A program made the position numbers and the translations under genes. From contig JAIYAR010000006.1 of the NCBI GenBank assembly GCA_027488985.1, positions 115,750 to 179,749 on the forward strand: a stretch of DNA of 64,000 nucleotides. The letters are read 5' to 3'. Source of the DNA: Comamonadaceae bacterium. GTDB taxonomy: Bacteria > Pseudomonadota > Gammaproteobacteria > Burkholderiales > Burkholderiaceae_C. Under the pieces are notes generated by a model. It did not search any database. It was given only the letters and a program-made list of their open reading frames with translations, and was not told the DNA's origin. Shown in pieces: positions 30,599 through 39,056 of this stretch (its first letter is position 1; each line of letters opens with the position of its first letter).

Positions 30599-31783
30599 TT
30601 ACTTGCCGGTCCAGACTACGTCGTTGTCCACGGCGTAGAGCTTGCAACTGGCACCGAAACGTTGGCAGTTGCCGATGGCCCGGCCCACCGCGTAGTCACC
30701 GGTCGATGAGCCCCAGCCACCCCGGTCGCTGACCGCAAATGCACGCGGCAAGGCCAAGCCCAGGAAGCGCTGGTAGTTCGCTTGGCTGGCGGCATTCACC
30801 GGCACCTTGGCCACATCATTGATATCTGCAAACCCGCTGGCGGGAGGGCGGCTCACGATGCCCGGCTTGGTAAACCCGAGGCGGGACAAAAATTCATCCG
30901 TCACCGGCAACCAATGGTCCATGTCGGCATTCAGGCCGTTGTGGCCATCTTCCCCGGACGGGCCGAAAGCCACATAGTCCGCCTTGCCGCCGCCCGCCAA
31001 CCAGGCCTTGTGCCACGCCTTGGGAACATCCGGGCCCCAGAACTTGTCGTTCTGCCAGTACATCCACAGCATGGGCACCTTGGCCTGCTTGGCAAGGCTG
31101 CCCCAGTAGCTTTCTATGGCTTGCGGACGGCATGGATTGCCCGGCTTGTTGTCGGGATCACCGCCGGTTCCACCGGCAAAGTTGATTCCGGCGATCAGTC
31201 CGGCGGGGGCGCGCCCGACCGTGGACACCGTGGTCAAACCACCCACTGATTGGCCGGCAACTATCCAGCGACTGGCGTCGACATAGGGCAAGGTTTTGGC
31301 GAACTCCACGGTGGCGAGAACCTGGTCTGAGGCTGCGTTGGACATACCCTCTATCTGCATGCCGCTGCACGTGGTTCCGGTGGTTTCGGGGTCAAAATCG
31401 CCATAGGTCTCCCAATAGCCGATACGCGTGGGAGCCAACACCACGAAACCTTTGGCGGTGAAATAGCGGGCCGCTACGTCTGGCCGGTTGCGGCCTTGCT
31501 GTGCCCGTTTGGCAGTAACCGCACGGCCGTGGTTGAAAACCAGCAAGGGGAAAGGCCCCTCACCCGGTGGACGGAATATGGTGATGGCCATATTGCGGGT
31601 TTCCTGACGCCCGAACATGTCTTTCACCGTGACGGGGATGCGCACGATTTCCTCGCGCATGTCTTTGGCCAGCACCTCGGCAGGCGCCGGCGCCGCGGCG
31701 GCAGGTGCAGTTTGGGCTTGTGCGCAGGGCACCCAGACAGATGCACTCAAACTTGCTATGGCAAACCAATGACGAATACGCAT
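30599..31783 (-). CDS. Secreted alpha/beta hydrolase (dienelactone hydrolase/PET-hydrolase-like)
   Basis: A 394-residue exported hydrolase. The signal peptide is MRIRHWFAIASLSASVWVPCAQA, with a cut after AQA near residue 23. The core shows FPLLVFNHGRAVT (oxyanion strand), a nucleophile elbow IVAGQSVGGLTTVS, and a candidate acid and His further on (SGEDGHNGLNADMDHWL). Several cysteines (TTCSGMQ, GNPCRP, GNCQRFGASC) could pair in the periplasm. The substrate is unknown. It is inserted between liuB and liuD, which encode the two subunits of one enzyme and normally stand together or in one operon. Only 18 bases separate it from liuB, so it is probably cotranscribed, but it has no evident role in leucine catabolism. 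Confidence 0.8.
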   Translation of the reverse strand: MRIRHWFAIASLSASVWVPCAQAQTAPAAAAPAPAEVLAKDMREEIVRIPVTVKDMFGRQETRNMAITIFRPPGEGPFPLLVFNHGRAVTAKRAQQGRNRPDVAARYFTAKGFVVLAPTRIGYWETYGDFDPETTGTTCSGMQIEGMSNAASDQVLATVEFAKTLPYVDASRWIVAGQSVGGLTTVSTVGRAPAGLIAGINFAGGTGGDPDNKPGNPCRPQAIESYWGSLAKQAKVPMLWMYWQNDKFWGPDVPKAWHKAWLAGGGKADYVAFGPSGEDGHNGLNADMDHWLPVTDEFLSRLGFTKPGIVSRPPASGFADINDVAKVPVNAASQANYQRFLGLALPRAFAVSDRGGWGSSTGDYAVGRAIGNCQRFGASCKLYAVDNDVVWTGK

Positions 31784-31801
31784 CGCTGTCCCCTTTCAAA
31801 A

Positions 31802-33424
31802 TTACATGCGGAATACGCCGAATTTTGTCTCCGGAATGGGCGCATTTAATGACGCGCTGAGGCCCAGTGCCAGCACGCGGCGGGTGTCTGCAGGGTCGAT
31901 GATGCCGTCATCCCACAAGCGGGCGGTAGCGAAATACGGGTGGCCCTGCTCTTCGTATTGCTGGCGGATGGGTGCTTTGAACGCTTCTTCCTCCTCCACG
32001 CTCCAGGTGCCGCCCTTGCCCTCGATGCCATCACGACGCACGGTCGCCAGCACGCTGGCTGCTTGCTCGCCACCCATGACCGAGATGCGCGCGTTCGGCC
32101 ACATCCACAAAAAGCGGGGGCTGTAGGCGCGGCCGCACATGCCGTAGTTGCCGGCACCGAAACTGCCGCCGATGATGATGGTGAACTTGGGCACCTGCGC
32201 GGTGGCCACCGCCGTCACCATCTTGGCGCCGTTGCGGGCGATGCCTTCGTTCTCGTATTTGCGGCCCACCATGAATCCGGTGATGTTTTGCAAAAAAACC
32301 AGCGGAATCTTGCGCTGGCAGCACAGCTCAATAAAGTGCGCGCCCTTGAGCGCGGACTCGCTGAACAAAATGCCGTTGTTGGCAATGATGCCCACCGGCA
32401 TGCCTTCCACATGGGCAAAGCCGCACACCAGAGTCGTGCCATAGCGGGGCTTGAACTCGTGCAGCTCCGAGCCATCCACGATGCGGGCGATGATTTCGCG
32501 GACATCGAAGGGTTTGCGGGTGTCGGTGGGAATGACCCCGTACAACTCTTCCGCGCCATATTTTGGAGCTACCGGCGCACGTAATTCGGGCGCTGGAGCT
32601 TTATTTTTATTCAAATGGGCAATCGCCTCACGGGCGAGTGACAGCGCGTGCAAATCGTTCTGCGCCAGATGGTCAGCCACGCCGGAGAGGCGGGTGTGCA
32701 CATCGCCACCGCCCAGGTCTTCGGCGGTCACTACCTCTCCGGTAGCCGCCTTCACCAGCGGAGGGCCACCCAGGAAAATGGTGCCCTGGTTTTTGACGAT
32801 GATGGTCTCGTCACTCATGGCAGGCACATAGGCGCCACCGGCCGTGCAGCTGCCCATCACCACGGCGATTTGCGCAATGCCCTGCGCACTCATGTTGGCC
32901 TGGTTGAAGAAAATGCGGCCGAAATGGTCGCGGTCTGGGAATACCTCGTCCTGGTTGGGCAGGTTGGCGCCGCCCGAGTCCACCAGGTAGATGCAAGGCA
33001 GGTTGTTTTGCGCGGCCACTTCCTGGGCGCGCAGGTGCTTTTTGACGGTGAGCGGGTAATAGGTGCCGCCTTTTACCGTGGCGTCATTGCACACGATCAT
33101 GCAGTCCACACCCGATACGCGACCGATACCGGCAATGACGCCGGCGCAGGGCGCACTATCAGTGCCATCGCGGTCAGGGTACATGGCCAGTGCGGCCAAG
33201 GGAGAGAGTTCGAGGAAGGGTGTGCCGGGGTCCAGCAGCATGCCCACGCGGTCACGGGGCAGCAGCTTGCCGCGGGCCGTGTGCTTGGCGCGGGCTGCAT
33301 CGCCACCGCCGAGCGCCGCTCTGTCGATCTTGGCATTCAGGTCCGCCACCAGCGCACGCATGGCGGCAGCATTGGCCGCGAAGTCGGCAGAACGCGGGTT
33401 GAGTTTGGATTCCAGCATCGTCAT
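31802..33424 (-). CDS. liuB: 3-methylcrotonyl-CoA carboxylase, carboxyltransferase beta subunit
   Basis: This 540-residue subunit transfers the carboxyl group from biotin to 3-methylcrotonyl-CoA. It has the crotonase-like carboxyltransferase halves, with [60 protein letters not shown] and, in the C-terminal half, [20 protein letters not shown] and [17 protein letters not shown], all typical of MCC beta rather than propionyl-CoA carboxylase. The start is ATG at 33424 or the second in-frame ATG two codons later. A family 1 repeat (32560-32618) encodes a segment [17 protein letters not shown] in the interdomain linker. It is divergent from the AraC-type regulator gene, which may control it. Confidence 0.95.
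   Translation of the reverse strand: MTMLESKLNPRSADFAANAAAMRALVADLNAKIDRAALGGGDAARAKHTARGKLLPRDRVGMLLDPGTPFLELSPLAALAMYPDRDGTDSAPCAGVIAGIGRVSGVDCMIVCNDATVKGGTYYPLTVKKHLRAQEVAAQNNLPCIYLVDSGGANLPNQDEVFPDRDHFGRIFFNQANMSAQGIAQIAVVMGSCTAGGAYVPAMSDETIIVKNQGTIFLGGPPLVKAATGEVVTAEDLGGGDVHTRLSGVADHLAQNDLHALSLAREAIAHLNKNKAPAPELRAPVAPKYGAEELYGVIPTDTRKPFDVREIIARIVDGSELHEFKPRYGTTLVCGFAHVEGMPVGIIANNGILFSESALKGAHFIELCCQRKIPLVFLQNITGFMVGRKYENEGIARNGAKMVTAVATAQVPKFTIIIGGSFGAGNYGMCGRAYSPRFLWMWPNARISVMGGEQAASVLATVRRDGIEGKGGTWSVEEEEAFKAPIRQQYEEQGHPYFATARLWDDGIIDPADTRRVLALGLSASLNAPIPETKFGVFRM
32560..32618 (+). repeat. Family 1 hairpin repeat (GGAGCT variant) inside liuB
   Basis: TTTTGGAGCTACCGGCGCAC, GTAATTCGGGCGCTGGAGCT and a T-rich end. 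It encodes [15 protein letters not shown] between the two halves of the carboxyltransferase. Confidence 0.75.
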
Positions 33425-33440
33425 GGGCGCATCCGGTCAA

Positions 33441-33456
33441 GGTTGAACAGTCAACC
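33441..33456. promoter_or_regulatory. Inverted repeat in the liuB/AraC-regulator intergenic region
   Basis: GGTTGA-ACAG-TCAACC, two perfect six-base arms with a four-base spacer, lies 17 bases upstream of the liuB start in the 121-base divergent promoter region. It could be an operator for the AraC-type regulator or another factor. It does not resemble the LiuR palindrome found elsewhere in the window. Confidence 0.35.
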
Positions 33457-33545
33457 GGCATTGTGCGACTGACGGCTAGTAAGGACCGCCTCGTTGAGGT
33501 TGCAAATTGCGCCACAAGAGGCACAATTTTTGGCACACTGGCGAC

Positions 33546-34691
33546 ATGCCTTCCCAACCCCCTGTTGCCGCTACCCCCATGGCTTTTGCCCGAGCCATGG
33601 CAGAGGCGTATGTGCGGTACGGGAAAGACCCATCCCATGCACTGGAGATGGCGCAGATTACGCCAAGTACTTTGCAGAAAACGAACGCCCGCATCACGGC
33701 TTGGCAGATGGAGCGCCTCTCAGAGACGGCCATGCGCGAGCTGGACGACGAAGCCCTGGGCTGGTTCAGCCGTCGCTTGCCCTGGGGCAGCTACGGCATG
33801 CTGGCCCGCGCCTCGATTTCCGCGCCCACTTTGTACGTCGCACTAAGCCGCTGGTGCCGCCACCACGGCTTGATCGCACCCGACATCACACTCACCCTCA
33901 GCACAGCCGGTGACACCGCCAGCATCACGCTCACCGAAAACGCGACACCACCAGCCCACGGGCATGGGGCTTTTGCGCAGGTCAAGGAGGAGCCCGCAAA
34001 GCGGGCGGGGGACACGGAGCAAAAACACCATGGTCTTGGGCTGCCCCGGACGCCCCAACCCAACCGGATCCCGGAACCATTCCGCGAGTTCTGCATGGTC
34101 TCCGTGCTGTGCAATGTGCTGGGCGTTGCCTGCTGGCTGATCGACTCGCGCATCACCCTGCTGCAGGCGGACTTCCCCTTTGAACCACCACCCCACGCAG
34201 ATGCCTATGCGGTTCTGTTTCCGGGCCCCACGCGCTTCCAGCAAGCGCGGGCCGCTATTGTTTTTGATGCGGAGTACCTGAAGCTCCCCCTGCGGCGGGA
34301 CGAAAAATCTTTACAGCAAATGCTGCAAAACGCCTTGCCACTCACCGTGCACCAGTACCGGCGCGACCGCTTGCTGGTGCAGCAGGTGCGCCAGCTGCTG
34401 AGCAACCAGCCCCAAGACACCCACAGTGCAGAGGCACTGGCCGCCCTGCTGAACGTATCCCCCCGCACCTTGCACCGCCAACTCAAGGAAGAAGGCGCCG
34501 CACTGCAAGCCCTCAAAGACGAGGTGCGCCACAGCAAGGCCAGCGACCTATTGCTGCGCAGCCACCGACCCATCAAACAGGTGGCCGAGGCCGCAGGGTT
34601 TCAGAACGAAAAGAGCTTTATCCGCGCCTTCAAAACATGGTCCGGACAGACGCCGGCCGAGTTCCGGCGCAGCGCCACACCCGGAACCTGA
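33546..34691 (+). CDS. AraC-family transcriptional regulator with in-frame family 3 repeat
   Basis: A regulator of 381 residues with an N-terminal Arabinose_bd-type ligand domain (LSETAMRELDDEALGWFSRRLPWGSYGML, then FCMVSVLCNVLGVACWLIDSRITL) and a C-terminal AraC DNA-binding domain (SAEALAALLNVSPRTLHRQLKEEG and IKQVAEAAGFQNEKSFIRAFKTWSGQTPAEFRR), as in OruR/ArgR-like regulators. The ATG at 33546 is preferred to an earlier in-frame one. Residues about 144-159 ([16 protein letters not shown]) and their flanks come from a 92-bp palindromic element shared with thiG; it sits in a loop between the two parts of the ligand domain, where relatives have only a few residues. The divergent liuB gene is the likely target; this is inferred from position only. 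Confidence 0.88.
   Translation: MPSQPPVAATPMAFARAMAEAYVRYGKDPSHALEMAQITPSTLQKTNARITAWQMERLSETAMRELDDEALGWFSRRLPWGSYGMLARASISAPTLYVALSRWCRHHGLIAPDITLTLSTAGDTASITLTENATPPAHGHGAFAQVKEEPAKRAGDTEQKHHGLGLPRTPQPNRIPEPFREFCMVSVLCNVLGVACWLIDSRITLLQADFPFEPPPHADAYAVLFPGPTRFQQARAAIVFDAEYLKLPLRRDEKSLQQMLQNALPLTVHQYRRDRLLVQQVRQLLSNQPQDTHSAEALAALLNVSPRTLHRQLKEEGAALQALKDEVRHSKASDLLLRSHRPIKQVAEAAGFQNEKSFIRAFKTWSGQTPAEFRRSATPGT
33952..34043 (+). repeat. Family 3 palindromic element in AraC regulator gene
   Basis: The 47-bp core (33975-34021) is identical to that in thiG and contains the stem CCCGC-AAA-GCGGG. Outer arms 33952-33976 and 34019-34043 pair at 20 of 25 positions but are unrelated to the thiG arms. 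Encodes [16 protein letters not shown]. Confidence 0.92.
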
Positions 34692-34695
34692 GCGA

Positions 34696-35349
34696 TCAAG
34701 CCCCCAGCAGTGCGGATAAGTCCACCATAGAAGCAAACACCTGCGACGCGCCCGCGTCCCGCAAAGCTTGCCCGTCGCCCTGAGGGGCGTAACCGAACAC
34801 GGTGGCGCCTGCGGACACACCCGCTGTGACACCGGTCACCGTGTCCTCCACCACGGCGCAGCGCTTCGGGTTTGCACCCAGCGCGGCGGCCGCAGCCAGG
34901 TACACATCGGGGTGGGGTTTGGAGCGCGGCAAGTCGTGCCCGCTGAACACCCGCCCTTCGAAGTACGGCAACAAGCCCGTCTTGCCCATTTGCATCAGGA
35001 CCTTGGGCAAATCTGCGCCAGAGGCGCAGGCAATCTTGCCGGCGTAGGCTGCGTGAATGCGGGCAATTGCTTCGGGTGCGTGGGGGATGGGCTTGGCATG
35101 CTCCATGAGCGCGGCATTACGGCGTGCGCGGAAGGACGCCATCCACTCGGGCGTGAGCGGCTTGCCGGTTTCCGCCTCGATGCGGGCGCGCTCGTCCATC
35201 ACGGCTTTGCCCACAAACACGGTCATGCACTCCTCCAGGCTCATGGCCCAGCCCTGCTCGGCCAGCATGTCGCGCAACACGCCATTGGTGATCAGCTCGC
35301 TGTCCACCAGCACGCCATCGCAGTCAAACAAAACGGCTTCAAATTTCAT
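34696..35349 (-). CDS. HAD-IA family phosphatase (phosphoglycolate phosphatase/beta-phosphoglucomutase-like)
   Basis: A 217-residue hydrolase with motif I AVLFDCDGVLVDSE at the N terminus, motif II in CASGADLPK, motif III Lys in RSKPHPDVYLAAA and motif IV VVEDTVTGVTAGVSAG. The alpha-helical cap lies between motifs I and II (about 15-95). Such enzymes dephosphorylate small sugar or glycolate phosphates; the cap does not reveal which. The ATG at 35349 overlaps the stop of the upstream YchJ-like gene (ATGA), so the two are coupled. The gene is convergent with the AraC regulator, only four bases apart. An earlier in-frame start at 35376 would extend into the neighbour and is less likely. Confidence 0.9.
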   Translation of the reverse strand: MKFEAVLFDCDGVLVDSELITNGVLRDMLAEQGWAMSLEECMTVFVGKAVMDERARIEAETGKPLTPEWMASFRARRNAALMEHAKPIPHAPEAIARIHAAYAGKIACASGADLPKVLMQMGKTGLLPYFEGRVFSGHDLPRSKPHPDVYLAAAAALGANPKRCAVVEDTVTGVTAGVSAGATVFGYAPQGDGQALRDAGASQVFASMVDLSALLGA

Positions 35350-35765
35350 CGTTGGTCTCCATCCATATATAGCCACGCACCCGCCTCCAGCACAAAGCGG
35401 CTACGTTCATGCAGCCGCACCGCCGCACCACTTTCCGGCTTCTGGCGAGCCACGAATTCGACCTCGGCATGGGTGGCGTCTTGCACTTTGTGGCTGCGCA
35501 CGTCCAAGCCCAACCATTTGACGCCGGGGTCGAACTCAATGCGCGCAGGCCGATTACTGGCGTGCCAGGTTTTGAGAAGGTACGCCTCGCGCTCCAACAC
35601 AAAGGCGCAGTAACGGCTGCGCATCAGGCTCTCGGCATCGGGGGCGGGGGACTCGCTCTCCAGCCAACGGCCGCAGCATTGGCCATAGGAGAGCGTCTTT
35701 TTCTGGTGTTGCCGGCCACAGGGGCAGGCATCCGTCATCACAAAGGGCTTCATGCCCTCCATCAT
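35346..35765 (-). CDS. YchJ/UPF0225 family protein with SEC-C motif
   Basis: A 139-residue protein with the N-terminal zinc-binding SEC-C-like pattern ACPCGRQHQKKTLSYGQCCGRWL, followed by the YchJ body containing ESLMRSRYCAFVLEREAYLLKTWHASNRP and ending with SRFVLEAGAWLYMDGD. The fold is NTF2-like and the function is not known. The start is ATG at 35765; ATG codons at residues 2, 5 and 10 are alternatives. It lies between the rhodanese and HAD phosphatase genes on the same strand, overlapping the latter by four bases, in a small operon of housekeeping-type genes. Confidence 0.88.
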   Translation of the reverse strand: MMEGMKPFVMTDACPCGRQHQKKTLSYGQCCGRWLESESPAPDAESLMRSRYCAFVLEREAYLLKTWHASNRPARIEFDPGVKWLGLDVRSHKVQDATHAEVEFVARQKPESGAAVRLHERSRFVLEAGAWLYMDGDQR

Positions 35766-35784
35766 GCCTTGGCTTTCGGCGGCA

Positions 35785-36207
35785 TCAGCCCTTGGCTTGG
35801 CGACGCGCCTTTTGCGCTTCCAGGGTTTCTGTGGGCGCGCCGGCCTTCACCCATTCGCCCCAACCGCCGTCGATGTGCGCCACATTGGTCATGCCCATGT
35901 CCTGCAATGCCTTTGCGGCCAGCGCACTGCGCCAGCCCGCACCGCAAAACAAGATGAACTCTTTGGACTCATCGGCAAACAAAGGCTTGTGGTACGGCGA
36001 CTCCGGGTCTACCCAGAACTCCAGCATGCCGCGCGGCGCATGAAAGGCGCCCACCACGGTGCCGTCATTCAGCTCACGGATATCGCGGATATCAACGATC
36101 TGCATAGCCGGGTCTTGCAAGCGGGCGTGCACCTCGGCCACGCTGTAGGTGGTGACCTGCGCCATGGCTTCGTCCACCAGTGCGCGGAATCCTTTGGTAA
36201 TAGGCAT
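35785..36207 (-). CDS. Rhodanese-like domain protein
   Basis: A single-domain rhodanese of 140 residues. The active loop is LFCGAGWRSALAAKAL with the persulfide-forming Cys, preceded by QIVDIRDIRELNDGTVVGAFHAPRGMLEFW, the substrate-facing CH2A-type region, and followed by HIDGGWGEWVKAG. It could transfer sulfur or bind anions in the cytoplasm. The ATG at 36207 has a strong GAAGGAG site upstream, so it is preferred to the ATG at 36222. Only 17 bases separate it from the MBL-fold hydrolase gene upstream. Pairing of rhodanese and metallo-beta-lactamase-fold genes is common in sulfur metabolism (persulfide dioxygenases), though this MBL protein does not look like one. Confidence 0.9.
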   Translation of the reverse strand: MPITKGFRALVDEAMAQVTTYSVAEVHARLQDPAMQIVDIRDIRELNDGTVVGAFHAPRGMLEFWVDPESPYHKPLFADESKEFILFCGAGWRSALAAKALQDMGMTNVAHIDGGWGEWVKAGAPTETLEAQKARRQAKG

Positions 36208-36224
36208 GGGAGTCTCCTTCAATG

Positions 36225-37142
36225 TCAGGCGTCAAACACGACGCCGTCTTGCAGCTTTGCAGCGCCGGAGCGCACCAGGTCGTGCACCAGTTGCCGGGTG
36301 GCCTCTTCCAAGGTGGCGCCGGCAAAGTGGCTCTGGAAGGTGTGGTTGAAATAGCTGGTGTTGCGCGCCCATGCGATCAGCGCGGGCAGGGGCAAATGGC
36401 GGGCTTCGAGCAATTTGAACTTGAGCAGCACCTTGGCCGCGTACTGCAAATGCTTGGCCGGGTTCTGCACAAAGCCATTGAGGCGCTGGCGTGCATAGGC
36501 AATGGCCAGCACAGCATCTGTGAACGGGGCGCCATGACCGGGGATGACGGTGGCGGGGTTCAAGCGCTCGATTACATCCAACGTGGCGGCCACTTCATCA
36601 AACGCGTCGTCGCCATCAAGTTCGGGGAACACCACACCAAAGCCTTTTTCCCACAGGGCGTCTGCTGACACCAGCGTGCGGTTTTGCGGCTCAAACAGGA
36701 TGACCGAATGCGGGTCGTGCCCCGGCGCAGCATGCACCTGCCAATGCAGGTCGCCCAGCCGCATGTCGGTGCCCGGATGCAGCGTGGCATTCAAGTGGAA
36801 GCGCGGGCATTGCTGGCCGGTGGGTGTGTAGCTCAAGGCATGGGCATCCCACACGCGCACATAGTCGGCATGGCCCGGTGGAATATGCGTTTGCAGCGCC
36901 GGGAAGTGCGCCTGCAGCGCGGCGTTGCCCCCGCAGTGGTCGCTGTGCAAATGGGTGTTGAGCAGCAGGTCCAGCGACCGGCCTTGCAGAGCCGAGTCCA
37001 CCAGCGCAAGCGTTTGATCTGCATGAGTGCAGTAGCCGCTATCGATGAGCGCGGTGCCGCCCTGCCCTTGGATCAAGATGTTGTTGCTGGACAGCCAGCC
37101 CCGCTCAAAAACGGTGACGCCGGCAGGCAGTGCGTGCGCCAT
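36225..37142 (-). CDS. MBL-fold metallo-hydrolase
   Basis: A 305-residue metallo-beta-lactamase superfamily protein. The metal motif THLHSDHCGG (HxHxDH) is near residue 64, the next His is in AAPGHDPHS near residue 141, the bridging Asp in LVSADALWEKG, and the final His in VIPGHGAPF. The C-terminal 90 residues form a helical extension. It may hydrolyse a thioester or lactone; the substrate is unknown. I choose the ATG at 37142; the frame is open up to a TTG at 37151 that overlaps the acyl-CoA dehydrogenase stop. The gene is tightly linked to that dehydrogenase and to the downstream rhodanese gene. Confidence 0.9.
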   Translation of the reverse strand: MAHALPAGVTVFERGWLSSNNILIQGQGGTALIDSGYCTHADQTLALVDSALQGRSLDLLLNTHLHSDHCGGNAALQAHFPALQTHIPPGHADYVRVWDAHALSYTPTGQQCPRFHLNATLHPGTDMRLGDLHWQVHAAPGHDPHSVILFEPQNRTLVSADALWEKGFGVVFPELDGDDAFDEVAATLDVIERLNPATVIPGHGAPFTDAVLAIAYARQRLNGFVQNPAKHLQYAAKVLLKFKLLEARHLPLPALIAWARNTSYFNHTFQSHFAGATLEEATRQLVHDLVRSGAAKLQDGVVFDA

Positions 37143-37147
37143 GGAAT

Positions 37148-38278
37148 TCAAGCCAGTGCGCGCTGGATGATGATCTTCTGTACGTCGCTGGTGCCTTCAT
37201 ATATCTGGCACACACGCACGTCGCGGTAGATGCGCTCCACCGGGAAGTCGCTCACATAGCCATAGCCGCCCAGGGTCTGGATGGCGGCGCTACAGACCTT
37301 CTCCGCCATTTCGCTGGCGAACAGCTTGGCCATGGCGGCCTCTTTCAGGCAGGGGCGGCCGGCATCGCGCAAAGCAGCGGCATGCCATATCAGTTGCCGC
37401 GCCGCTTCCAGCTGGGTGGCACAGTCCGCCAAACGGAAGCCGACAGCTTGGTGATTGAAGATGGGCTGGCCGAAACTCTGGCGGTCTTTGGCATAGGCAA
37501 TCGCCACGTCGAGTGCGCTGCGGGCCATGCCCACGCTTTGCGCGGCAATGCCGATGCGCCCGCCTTCCAGCCCACCGAGCGCAATGCCATAACCCTCGCC
37601 TTCTTTGCCGATCAGGTTCTCGGCGGGAATGCGGCAGTTGTCGAAATTGATCTGCGCGGTGTCGCTGCTGTGCTGGCCCAGCTTGTCTTCCAGACGCGCC
37701 ACGACATAACCCGGTGCGTTGGTGGGCACCAGGAAGGCGCTCATCCCCTTCTTGCCGGCCGCCTTGTCGGTCACCGCGATAACGATGGCGACATCGCCGT
37801 TTTTGCCACTGGTGATGAACTGCTTAACGCCGTTGATGACGTATTCATCGCCCTGCCTGAGCGCCGTGGTGCGCAGGCTCGAGGCATCGCTGCCCACATG
37901 CGGCTCGGTCAGGCAAAAGGCGCCCAGCATCTGGCCCTGGGCCAGGGGCTCCAGCCACTGCTTTTTCTGCTGCGCGTTACCGAACTTCATCAGGATCGCG
38001 TTGACCGGGCAGTTGGTGACGCTGATCACCGTGCTGGTACCGCCATCACCCGCAGCAATTTCTTCCAGCACCAAAGCCAACGTCACGTAGTCCAGCCCCG
38101 CGCCGCCCAACTCTTCGGGCACGCAAATGCCATAGGCGCCCAGCGCCGCCAAGCCTTGGTGGGCCGCTTTGGGGAAGGTGTGTTCCTTGTCCCACTTGGC
38201 GGCGTTCGGCCACAACTCGGCTTGGGCAAAGTCGCGCACGGCATCACGGATCATTTCCTGGTCTTGGGTCAGCAGCAT
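37148..38278 (-). CDS. Acyl-CoA dehydrogenase, short/branched-chain type
   Basis: An FAD enzyme of 376 residues that forms the alpha,beta-double bond of acyl-CoA esters. The signatures are FCLTEPHVGSDASSL, VINGVKQFITSGKNGD and QTLGGYGYVSDFPVERIYRDVRVCQIYEGTSDVQKIII, with the catalytic Glu of the butyryl/short-chain type in YEGTSD. It may act on butyryl- or 2-methyl-branched acyl-CoA. The ATG at 38278 has GAGAGAG upstream; the longer open frame before it is not family-like. The order SDR, acyl-CoA dehydrogenase, MBL hydrolase suggests an acyl-CoA catabolic cluster, next to the acetoacetyl-CoA thiolase, with electrons passing to ETF. Confidence 0.93.
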   Translation of the reverse strand: MLLTQDQEMIRDAVRDFAQAELWPNAAKWDKEHTFPKAAHQGLAALGAYGICVPEELGGAGLDYVTLALVLEEIAAGDGGTSTVISVTNCPVNAILMKFGNAQQKKQWLEPLAQGQMLGAFCLTEPHVGSDASSLRTTALRQGDEYVINGVKQFITSGKNGDVAIVIAVTDKAAGKKGMSAFLVPTNAPGYVVARLEDKLGQHSSDTAQINFDNCRIPAENLIGKEGEGYGIALGGLEGGRIGIAAQSVGMARSALDVAIAYAKDRQSFGQPIFNHQAVGFRLADCATQLEAARQLIWHAAALRDAGRPCLKEAAMAKLFASEMAEKVCSAAIQTLGGYGYVSDFPVERIYRDVRVCQIYEGTSDVQKIIIQRALA

Positions 38279-38316
38279 GGGTTTGTCTCTCTCGAATCGT
38301 TTTTGAATAGGGTGCT

Positions 38317-39000
38317 CTACCAGCTGGAAAACGGCACACCATCCCAGCGCAAGTAAGGCACATCGCTGCAGGCGAATCCATTGGCGCTTGCCTTTCGCGC
38401 GGCCACGGTGGCACGTATGGCTGCCACGCTCTCTTCGGGCAATAAGGGCGCGGCGGACGTGCCCATATCCGTACGCACCCAACCGGGATGGATGAGCAGG
38501 AACTGTGCATTCGGGTAATCCGGCTGCGCGGCCACCACCGCCATGTTCAGTGCCGCCTTGCTCACGTGGTACACCCAGCCCCGACTGCTCGCGACACCAC
38601 CGATCTGTGCGAAGTCACTGGTCAGAAACACGAACTGCCCTTGCGCCTCTTCCACCCACGGCGCCACCTGTGGCAAAGCCTGCATGGCACCCAGCACATT
38701 GGTGTGCATCATGGCGTCAAAGGCCTGCACCGTCGGCGGAGACTTGGCATCGTCCTCCGAAAACACACCTGCCACGTAATAGGCCACTTCAAGCTTTTCG
38801 CCATCGAGCTGCCAGCTCAGGCCGCTGATGCTGGCGGGGTTGGCCACGTCCAGCTTCATGGCCTGGGCACCCATGTCACGCAAACGGGTCAGGCCCGCCT
38901 CGTCCCGCGCGGTAGCGATCACGCGGTCGCCTGCGTCCAGGTACTGTTGCACCAGCTCCAAGCCGATGCCGCGGGATGCGCCCATTACGAATACGTTCAT
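38317..39000 (-). CDS. Short-chain dehydrogenase/reductase
   Basis: A 227-residue NAD(P)-dependent oxidoreductase with the Rossmann motif VMGASRGIGLELV at the N terminus, DVANPAS for adenine contact, a Ser in FLTSDFAQIGG and the catalytic YHVSK. It resembles the CsgA/C-factor-like group. The ATG at 39000 lies on the first strand. The gene precedes the acyl-CoA dehydrogenase on the same strand, 38 bases away, and follows the thiolase after a family 1 repeat that spans the thiolase stop. Its substrate is unknown; a role in hydroxyacyl-CoA oxidation is possible from context but the protein is shorter than typical enzymes for that step. Confidence 0.88.
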   Translation of the reverse strand: MNVFVMGASRGIGLELVQQYLDAGDRVIATARDEAGLTRLRDMGAQAMKLDVANPASISGLSWQLDGEKLEVAYYVAGVFSEDDAKSPPTVQAFDAMMHTNVLGAMQALPQVAPWVEEAQGQFVFLTSDFAQIGGVASSRGWVYHVSKAALNMAVVAAQPDYPNAQFLLIHPGWVRTDMGTSAAPLLPEESVAAIRATVAARKASANGFACSDVPYLRWDGVPFSSW

Positions 39001-39005
39001 TTATG

Positions 39006-39056
39006 CCTCCAGCCCCCGTGCAATATGCGCGGGCAGCTTCTGAATTTATAGCAATT
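39006..39056 (-). repeat. Family 1 hairpin repeat spanning the atoB stop codon
   Basis: On the - strand GAATTGCTATAAATTCAGAA followed by GCTGCCCGCGCATATTGC. The TAA in GCTATAA is the stop of the thiolase gene. Confidence 0.8.
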
